The notes: generated by a model from the letters alone, not told the origin. A stretch of DNA of 64,000 nt from Collinsella sp. MSK.8.10 (GCF_019041915.1 NZ_JAHPYF010000003.1:1-64000); one strand, 5' to 3'. Counted from the first letter of the stretch, positions 50,026-59,475 are shown. Numbers and translations: made by a program.

Positions 50026-51333
50026 TTACTGCTCGGGCTCTTCGACTTTGTCGATGGCCCAGGCGGCACCGAGGCCGCCAGTGGTGTTGCGGCGGATGCG
50101 CACGGCAACCTCGCGACGCTCGCCGGCCTGCGTGTAGCGCAGGGGGAAGCTTGCGCGGTTTCGCGCGGCCTCGATGGTACCGCGCTCGCGGGCGATCCAG
50201 TAGTACTCGCCGACGATGCCGAGCGTGTCGGCGCCGTAGGGGAGATAGGTCGACAGCTGGTGCAGAAGCGGGCCGGGGCAGAAAACCTCGGTTGCGAAAT
50301 CGATGGGGAAGTCCTCGGGGATGGTGGGCGCTGCGGGCGCGGGGGTTGGGGCCGCTGCGGGTACCGAAGCCGGTGCCGGTGCGGGAATTTGGTCGCAAGC
50401 AGCGGCGGGCACGGACTCGATGACGGGTGCGGGCTCTGGCGTCGTCTTCGGCTTGATTGTGGAATCTGCGGGCTTCACGGTGACGGGCGCGTCTGCAGCT
50501 TCAGTTTCAACCTCAACCTGCGTCGAGCTCTCATTCTCGACGCTCGACTTTGCCTCGATGGGCGTGGATGCCATGGTGGTGATGCCGGCATTGGCGTTCT
50601 CGGGGTCGTAGACGACCGTGAGCGAGATGGCGGGCTGCGGCGTCTCGGGCTCCGGCGCCGACTCGGTAGCGTCTTGATCAGCGGACTCGTCGGGCTGATT
50701 GTCCTCGGCCTCGTCGCCAAAGACATCGCTGTTTTGGAACGCAGACGGCTCGGGTTGGTCAGCGGCTTCTTCGGTTGTCGACTTGGGCGCTTCGTTGAGC
50801 TCCACAGTGGCTTCCTGCTCGGATATGACTTCGGAATCGGTCGTGGCGGCGATTTCGGTTTCGGCTTCTGCCGTTACCTCAATAGCGACTTCGATCTCTG
50901 TCTCGGGCTCGGGTTCCGGCGCGGCTTCAACCATGGCTTCGGGCTCGGGACGCTTAACGTGCTTGGGGCGCACGGCCTTGAGGTCCTTCTCACCGCGCTT
51001 TTTCTTTTTGTAGGACTGCTTGGCGCCCTTGGCGGTCTTGGGCTTGTCCTCGCCCTTGGCAAGCGCGGCATCCCAGGCCTCGTTGGCGATGACCGTGGCA
51101 TACAGGCGGCCGCCTTTAAAGACGGTCAGCTTAATGCAGTCGTCGAGCTCCTCGAGCAGCTCGCGCGTGGACTCGAAGCCCAGGTCATAAGCGGTCATGT
51201 CGCCAGCGGCGAGCGCCTCCTCGACCTGTGTCATAAACGTTTGCTTGCCGCACCCAATCGCGTCGCGCAGCAGGCGATACAGATAGATGTGGTTGCCCAG
51301 CGAAAGCGTGGGCCTAACTATTGTCTTGCTCAT
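50026..51333 (-). CDS. low-complexity protein with conserved N- and C-terminal domains, unknown function
   Basis: A 435-residue protein in three parts. The N-terminal domain (about 1-95) is compact, and DLGFESTRELLEELDDCIKL looks like an OST-HTH/LOTUS-type helix pattern (weak, by eye). The middle (about 96-325) is a long Pro/Ala/Glu/Thr-rich acidic linker with a Lys-rich patch (SYKKKKRGEKD). The C-terminal domain (about 330-435) begins EDFPIDFATEVFCPG and includes basic strands (RREVAVRIRR). No signal peptide or membrane segment is seen. AGAGGAG precedes the ATG. It is downstream of a membrane protein gene on the same strand. Confidence 0.7.
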   Translation of the reverse strand: MSKTIVRPTLSLGNHIYLYRLLRDAIGCGKQTFMTQVEEALAAGDMTAYDLGFESTRELLEELDDCIKLTVFKGGRLYATVIANEAWDAALAKGEDKPKTAKGAKQSYKKKKRGEKDLKAVRPKHVKRPEPEAMVEAAPEPEPETEIEVAIEVTAEAETEIAATTDSEVISEQEATVELNEAPKSTTEEAADQPEPSAFQNSDVFGDEAEDNQPDESADQDATESAPEPETPQPAISLTVVYDPENANAGITTMASTPIEAKSSVENESSTQVEVETEAADAPVTVKPADSTIKPKTTPEPAPVIESVPAAACDQIPAPAPASVPAAAPTPAPAAPTIPEDFPIDFATEVFCPGPLLHQLSTYLPYGADTLGIVGEYYWIARERGTIEAARNRASFPLRYTQAGERREVAVRIRRNTTGGLGAAWAIDKVEEPEQ

Positions 51334-51405
51334 GGCAAATCTCCTCTTTACACATGTAAAGCATCTTACCATCGCATGGCGTTCGCCATGGCGGCGCCCA
51401 AGGCA

Positions 51406-51439
51406 AACGGGCGCGAACCGCTTTCGATTCGCGCCCGTT
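51406..51439 (-). terminator. hairpin terminator
   Basis: A 12-bp perfect stem (AACGGGCGCGAA / TTCGCGCCCGTT) with a 10-base loop and a short TTT on the minus strand. It follows the membrane protein gene at 51474. Confidence 0.75.
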
Positions 51440-51473
51440 GTATAGGTCGGTTATCTATGAGAGGCAAACGTGC

Positions 51474-52427
51474 TTAGTTGCCCGATGCCGTGCCTTGGCT
51501 CGAGTTGTCAGATGCCGTGCCGGAAGCGGTTCCGCTCGAGCTGTTGGTGTTGTTACTGTCTGCCGTGCCCGTTCCCGACGTGGTGTCGCTCGTCTGGCCT
51601 CCCGTGTTCGGCTGTGAACCGTCAGTCGTTTGGCTTGAGTCGGTCGTGCCGGACGGCGTGCCACTGTTGGCCGTAGAGGAATCGGTGCCCTGCGATTGGT
51701 TTTGGGTGTTCGAGGACGAATTGGCAGAGGTAGGACTGTCTTGCGTGTCGTCCGTCTGTGCCTGCTGATCTTGCGACTGGGTGTTGCCATTTGCATCGCT
51801 CTCGGTCGTGCGCGACGACAGGATTGGCTCGGGACGCTCGCCCAGACCCTCACCGGCAGTGGTGATAAGGATGGCGCCGGCGCAGGCGATGACCGCGACG
51901 ATGGCGATGGCGATCGAGAAGACGATGACCTTCTTTTGTGTCTGGCTGCGCTCTGCCGCCGCTTTGGCGCGCAGGCTGTTGGGGGCGACGCGCGCCGTGG
52001 TCGCGCGTCCCGCAACCTGGCGCATCTCCTGCGTGGTTGCGGCGCCACCTAGGTGCTCCTCGACATTGGGCTCAACGGGCTCGTAGGCGCCGGTAGGGTA
52101 GTCAACAGCGGCATGCGTGCCCTTGATTGCTTCGGCGCTGGCGGAGATAAAGTGGCGATAGACCTGCGAGGACACAACGGTGATGACTGAGCTCACAGCG
52201 GCACCAATCACCGAGCCGGCAATGCCGATCTTTGAAGCAAGCGCCACGCTCGTGGCGGCAGCTGCGGCGCCGGCGATGATCTGGGGAATGGAAATGTCGT
52301 CGAACAGGCCCTTTTTGGGCGCGATGGCCATGGTCTGGCCGATGGAATGGTTCTCGTGCACGCCGTTGTTGAGCGATGCCGGCGTCATGACGCGCGTGCG
52401 CGGCGCGTCGGTGTACTTGGTTGTCAT
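51474..52427 (-). CDS. membrane protein with Ser/Thr/Asn/Gly-rich C-terminal tail
   Basis: A 317-residue protein. It has a short polar N-terminus, a Gly/Ala-rich hydrophobic region (about 50-85, possible helical hairpin), a cytoplasmic middle, one strong transmembrane helix (about 168-192, VIVFSIAIAIVAVIACAGAI) and a tail of about 110 residues made almost only of Ser, Thr, Asn, Gln, Gly and Asp. Such tails in Gram-positives are usually extracellular and flexible or glycosylated. No sorting signal or known domain is visible. GGGAGGA precedes the ATG. Confidence 0.7.
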   Translation of the reverse strand: MTTKYTDAPRTRVMTPASLNNGVHENHSIGQTMAIAPKKGLFDDISIPQIIAGAAAAATSVALASKIGIAGSVIGAAVSSVITVVSSQVYRHFISASAEAIKGTHAAVDYPTGAYEPVEPNVEEHLGGAATTQEMRQVAGRATTARVAPNSLRAKAAAERSQTQKKVIVFSIAIAIVAVIACAGAILITTAGEGLGERPEPILSSRTTESDANGNTQSQDQQAQTDDTQDSPTSANSSSNTQNQSQGTDSSTANSGTPSGTTDSSQTTDGSQPNTGGQTSDTTSGTGTADSNNTNSSSGTASGTASDNSSQGTASGN

Positions 52428-52630
52428 ACGGGGTCCTCCCGGTGTAAATCTGCTTCGTTTCGTGTAGCCATCAGGGTACCCACCAGATGTGAATCGTACG
52501 TGACATTTAACAGATACCATCAACTCATCAATAGCTCACCAAGTTGGTGGGATGTGGTTCCACCCGGTGGTTGAACTACAATAGGGCTTGCTAATTGTGT
52601 TGAATAGCGTCTACGCACGGGAGCATTCTT

Positions 52631-54610
52631 ATGAATCTTCACCTTTCTCAGTCTGATGGCTTTTTGCGTGTGGCGGCGGCGTCGCCGCAGATTCGCGTGG
52701 CCGATGTCGAGGGCAATGCCGAGGTTGCGCTGGCGGCTGTTCGCGAGGCTGCCGAGCGCGGCGTTCGCGCGCTGGTACTGCCCGAGCTTAATCTGACTGG
52801 CTATACCGCGGCCGATCTGTTCCATAACCGCACATTACTGCATGCCTGCGAGACCGCACTGGCACATATTCTCGATGAAACCCGCGGGCTGCCGATTGTC
52901 TTTACCATCGGTCTTCCCGTTGCAGTTGCCGAGAGTATCTACAACTGCGCCGCCGTGTGCTGCGCGGGCGAGCTTTTGGGCCTCACGGCCAAAAAGTATC
53001 TGCCCAATTACGGTGAGTTTTATGAGCGCCGCTGGTTTGCTCCGGCGCCCGCAGATTCTGTGTGGGTCGAGTTTGCCGGTCAGGGTCCGGTTCCGCTGGG
53101 TTCGGGGCTTGTCTACCGCTGCTGTGATGAAGGTGCCGAGGATATGGTGCTGGGCGTTGAGGTCTGCGAGGACCTGTGGGTGCCGGCGCCCCCTTCGACC
53201 GAGATGGCGCTTGCCGGTGCGACGGTGATCCTCAATCCGTCGGCTTCGGACGAGATTATCGGTAAGGCGGATTACCGCCGCAGCCTCATTTCCAACCAGA
53301 GCGCGCGCCTGTACTGCGCCTATGCCTATGCGGACGCGAGCGAGGGCGAGTCCACGACCGATATGGTCTTTGCGGGCGAGAACCTCGTCTACGAAAACGG
53401 CTCCAAGCTCGCCGCGACCAAACTGCTTACCTGCGATATGGCCATCGCCGACGTTGACCTTGACCGCCTGGTTGCCGAGCGCCGTCGCTCGACGACGTGG
53501 ACGCGCGCGGACGATGCGCCGGAGGCCACGACCGTTGAGTTTTCGTTTGAGGGCGTGCTGGCCGAAGAACCTGTCCTGCGCGATGCCTGCGATATCGACC
53601 GCGTTTTCCCGCGCGCGCCCTTTGTGCCGGCCGACCACGGCGACTTGGCCGAGCGCTGCGAGACGATCCTCGATCTGCAGACTGCGGGCCTCAAGACCCG
53701 CCTTGCCCACACGGGTACCAAGGCTGCGGTTATCGGCCTTTCGGGCGGCTTGGACTCCACGCTAGCGCTGCTTGTGACCGTGCGTGCCTTCGATGCACTG
53801 GGGCTGCCGCGCACTGGTATCACAGCCGTGTCCATGCCCGGCTTCGGCACGACGCATCGTACCAAGTCGAATGCCGAGTCGCTCGCTCGCGACCTGGGTG
53901 TGAGCTTCCGCGAGGTTTCGATCCACGCGGCTGTGGAGCAGCACTTCAAGGACATTGAGCATGATCCGGCCGTGCAGGACGTGACCTACGAGAACAGCCA
54001 GGCGCGCGAGCGTACGCAGATTCTGATGGATCTGGCCAACCAGGCTGGCGGTTTTGTCATTGGCACGGGCGACCTGTCGGAGCTGGCGCTCGGCTGGGCT
54101 ACCTATAACGGCGACCACATGAGCATGTACGCCGTCAACGCGAGCGTGCCCAAGACGCTTGTGCGCCATCTGGTACGCTATGCCGCCGATGTCTTTGGCG
54201 GGCGTATTGCCGAGGTCTTGCTCGATATCCTCGATACGCCGGTGTCCCCCGAGCTTCTGCCGCCCACGGGCGACGGCGAGATTGCGCAGAAGACCGAGGA
54301 TTTGGTGGGCCCATACGAGTTGCACGACTACTTCCTCTACTACCTGCTGCGTTTTGGCTTTGAGCCGGGCAAGATCTACCGCATGGCGCTCAAGAGCTTC
54401 GAGGGCGTCTACGACGCCAAGACCGTCCACACATGGCTACGTACGTTCTACCGTCGCTTCTTTGCCCAGCAGTTTAAGCGCAGCTGCCTGCCCGATGGTC
54501 CCAAGGTGGGTTCGGTGACGCTCAGCCCGCGCGGCGATTGGCGTATGCCGAGTGACGCAAGCTCACGTCTGTGGCTCGCGCAGATCGACGCCCTCAATCC
54601 AATTGACTAA
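52631..54610 (+). CDS. nadE: glutamine-dependent NAD+ synthetase
   Basis: A 659-residue two-domain enzyme that makes NAD+ from deamido-NAD+, ATP and glutamine. The N-terminal nitrilase-type glutaminase (about 1-300) has Glu in LPELNLTGY, Lys in KKYLPNYGEFYE and the nucleophile Cys in VEVCEDLW. The C-terminal synthetase has the P-loop SGGLDSTLAL and GTGDLSELALGW. The 203-base upstream gap contains a possible -10 (TACAAT, 52577) but no clear -35. An intrinsic terminator follows downstream. Confidence 0.94.
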   Translation: MNLHLSQSDGFLRVAAASPQIRVADVEGNAEVALAAVREAAERGVRALVLPELNLTGYTAADLFHNRTLLHACETALAHILDETRGLPIVFTIGLPVAVAESIYNCAAVCCAGELLGLTAKKYLPNYGEFYERRWFAPAPADSVWVEFAGQGPVPLGSGLVYRCCDEGAEDMVLGVEVCEDLWVPAPPSTEMALAGATVILNPSASDEIIGKADYRRSLISNQSARLYCAYAYADASEGESTTDMVFAGENLVYENGSKLAATKLLTCDMAIADVDLDRLVAERRRSTTWTRADDAPEATTVEFSFEGVLAEEPVLRDACDIDRVFPRAPFVPADHGDLAERCETILDLQTAGLKTRLAHTGTKAAVIGLSGGLDSTLALLVTVRAFDALGLPRTGITAVSMPGFGTTHRTKSNAESLARDLGVSFREVSIHAAVEQHFKDIEHDPAVQDVTYENSQARERTQILMDLANQAGGFVIGTGDLSELALGWATYNGDHMSMYAVNASVPKTLVRHLVRYAADVFGGRIAEVLLDILDTPVSPELLPPTGDGEIAQKTEDLVGPYELHDYFLYYLLRFGFEPGKIYRMALKSFEGVYDAKTVHTWLRTFYRRFFAQQFKRSCLPDGPKVGSVTLSPRGDWRMPSDASSRLWLAQIDALNPID

Positions 54611-54678
54611 GGTTGGCTAAATTGAACCAATACGGGGGTTGTAAGCGTTACACTTTTGAAATCTGATGGCCCGTATCG

Positions 54679-54710
54679 CGCGGCGCTCTTGTCGGAGCGC
54701 CGCGTTTTTT
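54679..54710 (+). terminator. nadE terminator
   Basis: A 10-bp perfect stem (CGCGGCGCTC / GAGCGCCGCG) with a TTGTCG loop is followed by six T. Confidence 0.93.
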
Positions 54711-54728
54711 ATATCGAAAGGTGGCACC

Positions 54729-55892
54729 ATGCAGGCATCGCAGCGTCTCGACCGCTTTGGCGCGGAGGTCTTCGCCTCGCTCAACAACAAGCTTCTCGCG
54801 CTGAAGGCTCAGGGCAAGACCATTTACAACATGAGCGTGGGCACGCCCGACTTTAAGCCGTACGACCATGTGGTCGAGGCGCTCACGCAGGCAGCCCAAG
54901 ATCCCGAGATGTGGAAGTATGCCCTGCGCGACCTGCCCGAACTCAAGCAAGCCGTGTGCGATTACTATGAGCGCCGCTTTGGCGTTTCGGGCATTACGCC
55001 GTCCATGGTGCAGTCGTGCAACGGCACGCAGGAGGGCGTGGGTCATTTGGGCCTGGCCCTGCTCGATCCGGGCGACACCATTCTGGTTCCCGATCCGTGC
55101 TACCCGGTCTTTGAGGCGGGTGCCAAGATCGCCGATGCCAAGCTCGAGTACTATCCGCTGGTCGCCGAGCATAATTACCTGCCCTATGTGGCGGGCATCG
55201 ATCCCGAGGTGGCCGATCGCGCCAAGTATATGATCGTGTCGCTGCCCGCTAACCCGGTGGGCTCGGTGGGCACGCCCGAGGTCTATGAGGAGATCATCGC
55301 TTTCGCCCGCGAGCACGACCTTCTCATCGTCCATGACAACGCATACTCCGACATCGTGTTTGACGGTGAGCCGGGTGGCAGCTTCTTGCAGTATCCCGGC
55401 GCGCTCGAGGTGGGCGTGGAGTTCTTCTCGCTCTCCAAGTCGTTTAACGTCACCGGTGCGCGTATCGGCTTTTTGGTCGGCCGCGAGGACGTGGTCTCTG
55501 CCTTTGCCAAGCTGCGCGGCCAGATCGACTTTGGTATGTTCTTCCCGATCCAGAAGGCTGCTATCGCCTGCCTGAACGGTCCGCGCGATGAGGTCGAGGC
55601 GCAGCGTCTGAAGTACCAGGAACGCCGCGATGCCCTGTGCGACGGTCTTGAGGGCCTGGGCTGGGAGCGTCCCAACGCGCATGGCTCTATGTTTGTGTGG
55701 GCCAAGCTTCCCGGTGGTCGCACCGATTCCATGGCGTTTTGCGAGGAGCTTATGGAGAAGGCCGGCGTTGTGGTGACGCCGGGCGCGAGCTTTGGCCCTT
55801 CGGGCGAGGGGCACGTGCGTATGGCACTGGTCTTGCCGCCCGATCAGATCGCTTTGGCTGTCGAGGCCATTCGCGAGGCTGGCCTGTATTAG
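54729..55892 (+). CDS. class I/II PLP aminotransferase
   Basis: A 387-residue fold-type I aminotransferase, most like the LL-diaminopimelate/aspartate aminotransferase group. Features are GTPDFKPYDHV near the start, the NGTQEGVGHL cofactor loop, PANPVGSVG, DNAYSDI with the PLP-contacting Asp and Tyr, and SLSKSFNVTGARIGF with the PLP Lys. The amino acid pair it serves is not certain. AAAGGTGG precedes the ATG by four bases. It could contribute to lysine or general amino-acid metabolism, but the dap genes downstream use the acetyl pathway. Confidence 0.88.
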   Translation: MQASQRLDRFGAEVFASLNNKLLALKAQGKTIYNMSVGTPDFKPYDHVVEALTQAAQDPEMWKYALRDLPELKQAVCDYYERRFGVSGITPSMVQSCNGTQEGVGHLGLALLDPGDTILVPDPCYPVFEAGAKIADAKLEYYPLVAEHNYLPYVAGIDPEVADRAKYMIVSLPANPVGSVGTPEVYEEIIAFAREHDLLIVHDNAYSDIVFDGEPGGSFLQYPGALEVGVEFFSLSKSFNVTGARIGFLVGREDVVSAFAKLRGQIDFGMFFPIQKAAIACLNGPRDEVEAQRLKYQERRDALCDGLEGLGWERPNAHGSMFVWAKLPGGRTDSMAFCEELMEKAGVVVTPGASFGPSGEGHVRMALVLPPDQIALAVEAIREAGLY

Positions 55893-56035
55893 AAACCTAT
55901 TTCGACCCGTCAATAGCTCGAAACCGATTTCGTGCAGTTATTTTACGAATTCTGCAAACAATTTCGGTAAACGGTCGATTTTTGGCTGCGAATAGGGGCA
56001 TAATCAAAGTCCCGATTGGATGTATTGGGATTACG

Positions 56036-56070
56036 ACAAGCCGCTCGGGTCGTTCCCGGGCGGCTTGTTT
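56036..56070 (+). promoter_or_regulatory. ldh leader hairpin
   Basis: ACAAGCCGCTCGGG pairs with CCCGGGCGGCTTGT (14 bp, one wobble) around TCGTT and is followed by TT. It lies 24 bases before the ldh start, downstream of a possible -10 (CATAAT, 55999-56004). It may be an attenuator or RNA-stabilising hairpin. Confidence 0.55.
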
Positions 56071-56093
56071 GTGGAGAGAGATGGGAGTTTCTA

Positions 56094-57044
56094 ATGGTTA
56101 ACGAGAAGAAGGTCGCTATTGTCGGCTGCGGTTTCGTCGGTTCGTCTTCGGCGTTCGCACTGATGCAGAGTGGTCTGTTCTCCGAGATGGTCCTCATCGA
56201 CGTGGACAAGAACCGTGCCGAGGGTGAGGCCCTGGATATCGCGCACGGCATGACGTTTGCCGAGCCGATGAAGATCTACGCCGGCGATTATTCCGATGTC
56301 GCCGACGCCGCCATGATCGTCGTCACTGCTGGCGCTGCCCAGAAGCCCGGTGAGACCCGCCTGGACCTGGTCAACAAGAACGTCAGCATCTTCAAGTCCA
56401 TTATTCCCGAGATTAAGAAGTCCGGCTTCGACGGCATTCTGTTAATCGTCTCCAACCCGGTCGATGTTCTGACCTACGCCGCCATCAAGATGTCCGGCCT
56501 GCCCGAGGGCCACGTCATCGGTTCCGGTACCGTGCTCGACACCGGCCGCCTGCAGCAGATGCTTGGTGCCCACGTCGAGGTTGACCCGCGCGATGTCCAG
56601 GCCTATGTCATGGGCGAGCACGGCGACTCCGAGTTTGTCGCTTGGTCCAGCGCTCAGGTTGCCGGCGTTCCGCTGAACACTTTCTGTGAGCTTCACGGCC
56701 ACTTGGAGCATGAGGCTGCCGAGAAGCGCATCGCCGAGGACGTCAAGAACTCCGCCTACACCATCATCGAGAAGAAGCACGCCACCTACTATGGCGTCGC
56801 TATGGCCGTCAAGCGCATCTGCACCGCCGTCATGCGCGATGAGCAGACCGTTCTGCCCGTCTCTTCGCTCATGGTGGGCGAGTATGGCCTGTCCGATCTT
56901 GCCATCTCCATGCCGACCGTCGTTGGCCGCGACGGCGTTGTCTGCCGCGTCCCCGTGCCGCTGAACGACGACGAGCAGCATGAGCTCACCGTCTCCGCCA
57001 AGGCCCTCAAGGACATCATCGACAGCGTCGATTTCTCCTGCTAA
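56094..57044 (+). CDS. ldh: L-lactate dehydrogenase
   Basis: It reduces pyruvate to L-lactate with NADH, restoring NAD+ in fermentation. The 316-residue protein has the Rossmann loop GCGFVGSS, substrate Arg segment GETRLDL, Asn in VSNPVDV, catalytic His in GEHGDSE, and the C-terminal LNDDE region. It fits L-LDH better than malate dehydrogenase because of the Gln in AAQKPGE at the specificity position. The ATG at 56094 follows GGGAG. It is monocistronic, with its own terminator. Confidence 0.94.
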   Translation: MVNEKKVAIVGCGFVGSSSAFALMQSGLFSEMVLIDVDKNRAEGEALDIAHGMTFAEPMKIYAGDYSDVADAAMIVVTAGAAQKPGETRLDLVNKNVSIFKSIIPEIKKSGFDGILLIVSNPVDVLTYAAIKMSGLPEGHVIGSGTVLDTGRLQQMLGAHVEVDPRDVQAYVMGEHGDSEFVAWSSAQVAGVPLNTFCELHGHLEHEAAEKRIAEDVKNSAYTIIEKKHATYYGVAMAVKRICTAVMRDEQTVLPVSSLMVGEYGLSDLAISMPTVVGRDGVVCRVPVPLNDDEQHELTVSAKALKDIIDSVDFSC

Positions 57045-57077
57045 ATCAAGCTCGCTAGAGCGAAAAGCTACAATGAA

Positions 57078-57111
57078 GGCGTCCGGGCCCACACGGTCCG
57101 GGCGCCTTTTT
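57078..57111 (+). terminator. ldh terminator
   Basis: GGCGTCCGG pairs with CCGGGCGCC (one wobble) and is followed by five T. Confidence 0.88.
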
Positions 57112-57153
57112 GGTGCAAAGTAACCTGACCCCAATGCACCATCCCAATGCACC
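57110..57153. repeat. short palindromic repeat, copy 1
   Basis: TTGGTGCAAAGTAACCTG... contains GGTGCA (57112) and TGCACC (ending 57140), then a second AATGCACC. A close copy lies at 58336-58381, on the other side of the DUF2974 gene. Confidence 0.7.
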
Positions 57154-57171
57154 ATAGTTGATGGGAGGGCC

Positions 57172-58332
57172 ATGTCGGATTCGCCTAATTTTTTGACCTA
57201 TGCTCAGACGGCGTTTGATCCGTTTGAGGAGCGGCCGTTCTGCGCGGTGGACAGCCTGGTCTTTGCGTGGTTGTCCTATTTGCGTTTGCCGGGTGATATG
57301 GCGGAGCTGACGAACTGGCAGGGCCTAGACGTACGCGAGCTGCTGCGCGCCGAGTGCTACCAAGACATGATTGGCGACCTGTGGGATCCGGAGGGGAGTC
57401 GTGCCCTGTTGGAGGCTGTGGCAGCAAGCCCTCGCTACCGTGGCGTTCGTGTTTGCGGCTATCGTAGCGTGAGTGATGCCGAGACAACGGAGCAGTTTGC
57501 GGCCATGACGTTCCGATTTCCGGCGGGGTTTAGCTATCTTGCCTTCCGGGGGACCGACAGCACGATTGTGGGCTGGAAAGAGGACTTTAACATGGCGTTC
57601 CGGTGTCCTGTGCCGGCCCAGGAATCCGCGGCGCGTTATGTAGACGAGGCGGCGGATGCGATTGACGGGCCGCTTTTGTGCGGAGGTCATTCCAAGGGTG
57701 GAAACCTTGCGGTGTACGGTGCGGCGATGTGCCCCGATGTCGCCCGTGAGCGAATCGAACGGGCGTATTCCCATGATGGTCCGGGCTTCGTCGAGGAGTT
57801 TCTGAGCGGCAACGCCTTCGCCGATCTATCCGGTCGAATCGACAAGACGCTACCTCGGTCGTCGATCTTTGGCATGATGTTCGAGACACAGGAGGACTAT
57901 GCCATCGTTGAGAGCACCGAGTTCAGCCTGCTTCAGCATAATCCCTTTAGCTGGGTGGTTGATGGTCGCGACTTCGTGTACTGTGAGCGCCTGTCCGCCG
58001 GTGCTCGATACGTTGATGGCTCCATTCGCGAGATGCTGCTTGCGGTGTCGCCTAACGAGCGCGAGCGTTTTGTAGATGCGTTGTTCTCCGTGCTTGAGGC
58101 TACGGGTGCTGAGCGGTTTGCGGATATCGCTGGGAATCTGCGCGAGAGCCTGCCCGTGATGCTCCAGGCTGCGCAAGGCTTTGACAAGGATACGCGACGC
58201 TTTGTCTCGCAGACTATCGTTGCGATTCTTAAGTGTGCGCTTCTGCCCAAACGTCCCCAGATCGACATGCCCGCTGCCGGCAAGAGCTTGGCAGAACAGC
58301 TCGAGGCTTGGCAGTCCGAGCTCCTGCGCTAA
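57172..58332 (+). CDS. DUF2974 (Mbeg1-like) alpha/beta hydrolase
   Basis: A 386-residue protein of the lipase-like alpha/beta hydrolase superfamily. It shows the oxyanion segment FRGTDSTIVGW and the nucleophile elbow GHSKGGNLA with Ser as nucleophile, then YSHDGPGF with the probable acid. There is no signal peptide. DUF2974 proteins are common in gut Actinobacteria and Firmicutes, and the substrate is unknown. GGGAGGG precedes the ATG. Both sides carry copies of a short palindromic repeat. Confidence 0.82.
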   Translation: MSDSPNFLTYAQTAFDPFEERPFCAVDSLVFAWLSYLRLPGDMAELTNWQGLDVRELLRAECYQDMIGDLWDPEGSRALLEAVAASPRYRGVRVCGYRSVSDAETTEQFAAMTFRFPAGFSYLAFRGTDSTIVGWKEDFNMAFRCPVPAQESAARYVDEAADAIDGPLLCGGHSKGGNLAVYGAAMCPDVARERIERAYSHDGPGFVEEFLSGNAFADLSGRIDKTLPRSSIFGMMFETQEDYAIVESTEFSLLQHNPFSWVVDGRDFVYCERLSAGARYVDGSIREMLLAVSPNERERFVDALFSVLEATGAERFADIAGNLRESLPVMLQAAQGFDKDTRRFVSQTIVAILKCALLPKRPQIDMPAAGKSLAEQLEAWQSELLR

Positions 58333-58335
58333 CCA

Positions 58336-58381
58336 TTGGTGCAAAGCAACCTGTCCCCGATGCACCAATCTTCGATGCGCC
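58336..58381. repeat. short palindromic repeat, copy 2
   Basis: TTGGTGCAAAGCAACCTG... has the hairpin TTGGTGCA (58336) / TGCACCAA (ending 58368) and aligns with 57110-57153 at about 80% of positions. It lies just after the DUF2974 stop. Confidence 0.7.
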
Positions 58382-58443
58382 TGGGGCGGGATCGACCGCT
58401 ATACTGGTTCGTGCCGAGATCGATCTAGAACGGAATGCCGTAT

Positions 58444-59448
58444 ATGAAAATCAATCACGCGATTCTGCATATCCTGGACTTTGACTCTGCCGTCAACGTC
58501 ATGAGCCAGCGCGAGCTCGATATCGAAAGTCGTACCGTGCGTAATTTCGTAACCACGCACCTGCGGCGCGCTCGTACCTCGGCTGATAACAAGCGTGCCA
58601 CGTTTGCCGAGAACTCCGCATTCGGCGGCGAGCTCAAGGGCTATTTCTTTGGTGAGCGTGAGTTCGTGGATCTGTCTCAGCAGATTGCGGAGTTCATCTC
58701 TTCCGAACTTACCAAGGCCGAGAAAGCCGAGTCCACTGACGTGCTTGTGGCGGACTTTGATGACGATGAGGATGCCCGCTGGTTTGCCGTGATGCTGCTG
58801 GGCTCCAAGCAGGCTTTTATGCACGAGGTGGGTCGCGAAGAGGGCGAGGTGCGCAACGACATTGCGCGCCACTACGCCATTCTGCCGAATCCCTCGCAAA
58901 AGGTGCCGAGCTATGCAATCGTGCGTGCAAGCACCATGGAGATCGGCTATGTGGATAAGAAGCGCAAGATTGCCGGCGAGGATCGCATGCTCATTCCCGA
59001 TGGCCTGCTGCAGTGCGACACGGGGGTATCGGGCAAGGAGGTCATCGACACCGTGACGCGTGTGGTCGAGGAAGTCGCCGAGGAGCACGGTGCCAACACG
59101 GCTGTAGCACTCGCCAAGGTTAAGGCTGCTGTTGCCGAGAAAGTTGAGGATGACGAGGAACTGCCCCCTTGGGATATCGTCGATGAGGTCTTTGAGGACG
59201 AGCCGGTTATCAAGGAGAGCGTGCGCGCGGCACTGACTGAGGAGAAGGTGCCTGAGCGTGTGCCCGTGGAGCGCAAGCAGGTCGAACGCGCGGCGGTGCG
59301 CAACCACAAGATCCGTACCGACACGGGCATCGAGATCAGCTTCCCGGCCGAGATGGGTTCGAACTCTGAGTACATCGAGTTTGTCAACGAGCCCAACGGC
59401 CTCATCTCCATCGAGCTCAAGAACATCGGGTCAATTGAGAATCGATAA
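58444..59448 (+). CDS. nucleoid-associated protein (NdpA/YejK family)
   Basis: A 334-residue protein matching the 37-kDa nucleoid-associated family: HAILHILDFDSA at the N-terminus, SSELTKAEKAESTDVLVADFD in the middle, and a C-terminal DTGIEISFPAEM domain. It binds DNA and is thought to shape the nucleoid; details are unknown. The family is sporadic outside Proteobacteria. The preferred start is ATG 58444 (spacing from GGAA fits); ATG 58435 is three codons upstream. Confidence 0.85.
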   Translation: MKINHAILHILDFDSAVNVMSQRELDIESRTVRNFVTTHLRRARTSADNKRATFAENSAFGGELKGYFFGEREFVDLSQQIAEFISSELTKAEKAESTDVLVADFDDDEDARWFAVMLLGSKQAFMHEVGREEGEVRNDIARHYAILPNPSQKVPSYAIVRASTMEIGYVDKKRKIAGEDRMLIPDGLLQCDTGVSGKEVIDTVTRVVEEVAEEHGANTAVALAKVKAAVAEKVEDDEELPPWDIVDEVFEDEPVIKESVRAALTEEKVPERVPVERKQVERAAVRNHKIRTDTGIEISFPAEMGSNSEYIEFVNEPNGLISIELKNIGSIENR

Positions 59449-59475
59449 ACTGCGCTTGGACGCTGCAGAAAAACA

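Noticed and set aside
56081..56101. A 6-codon frame (MGVSNG) overlapping the ldh start
   Set aside because: The GGAGAG before it is too close, and its own GGGAG is the ribosome binding site of ldh. Most likely chance.
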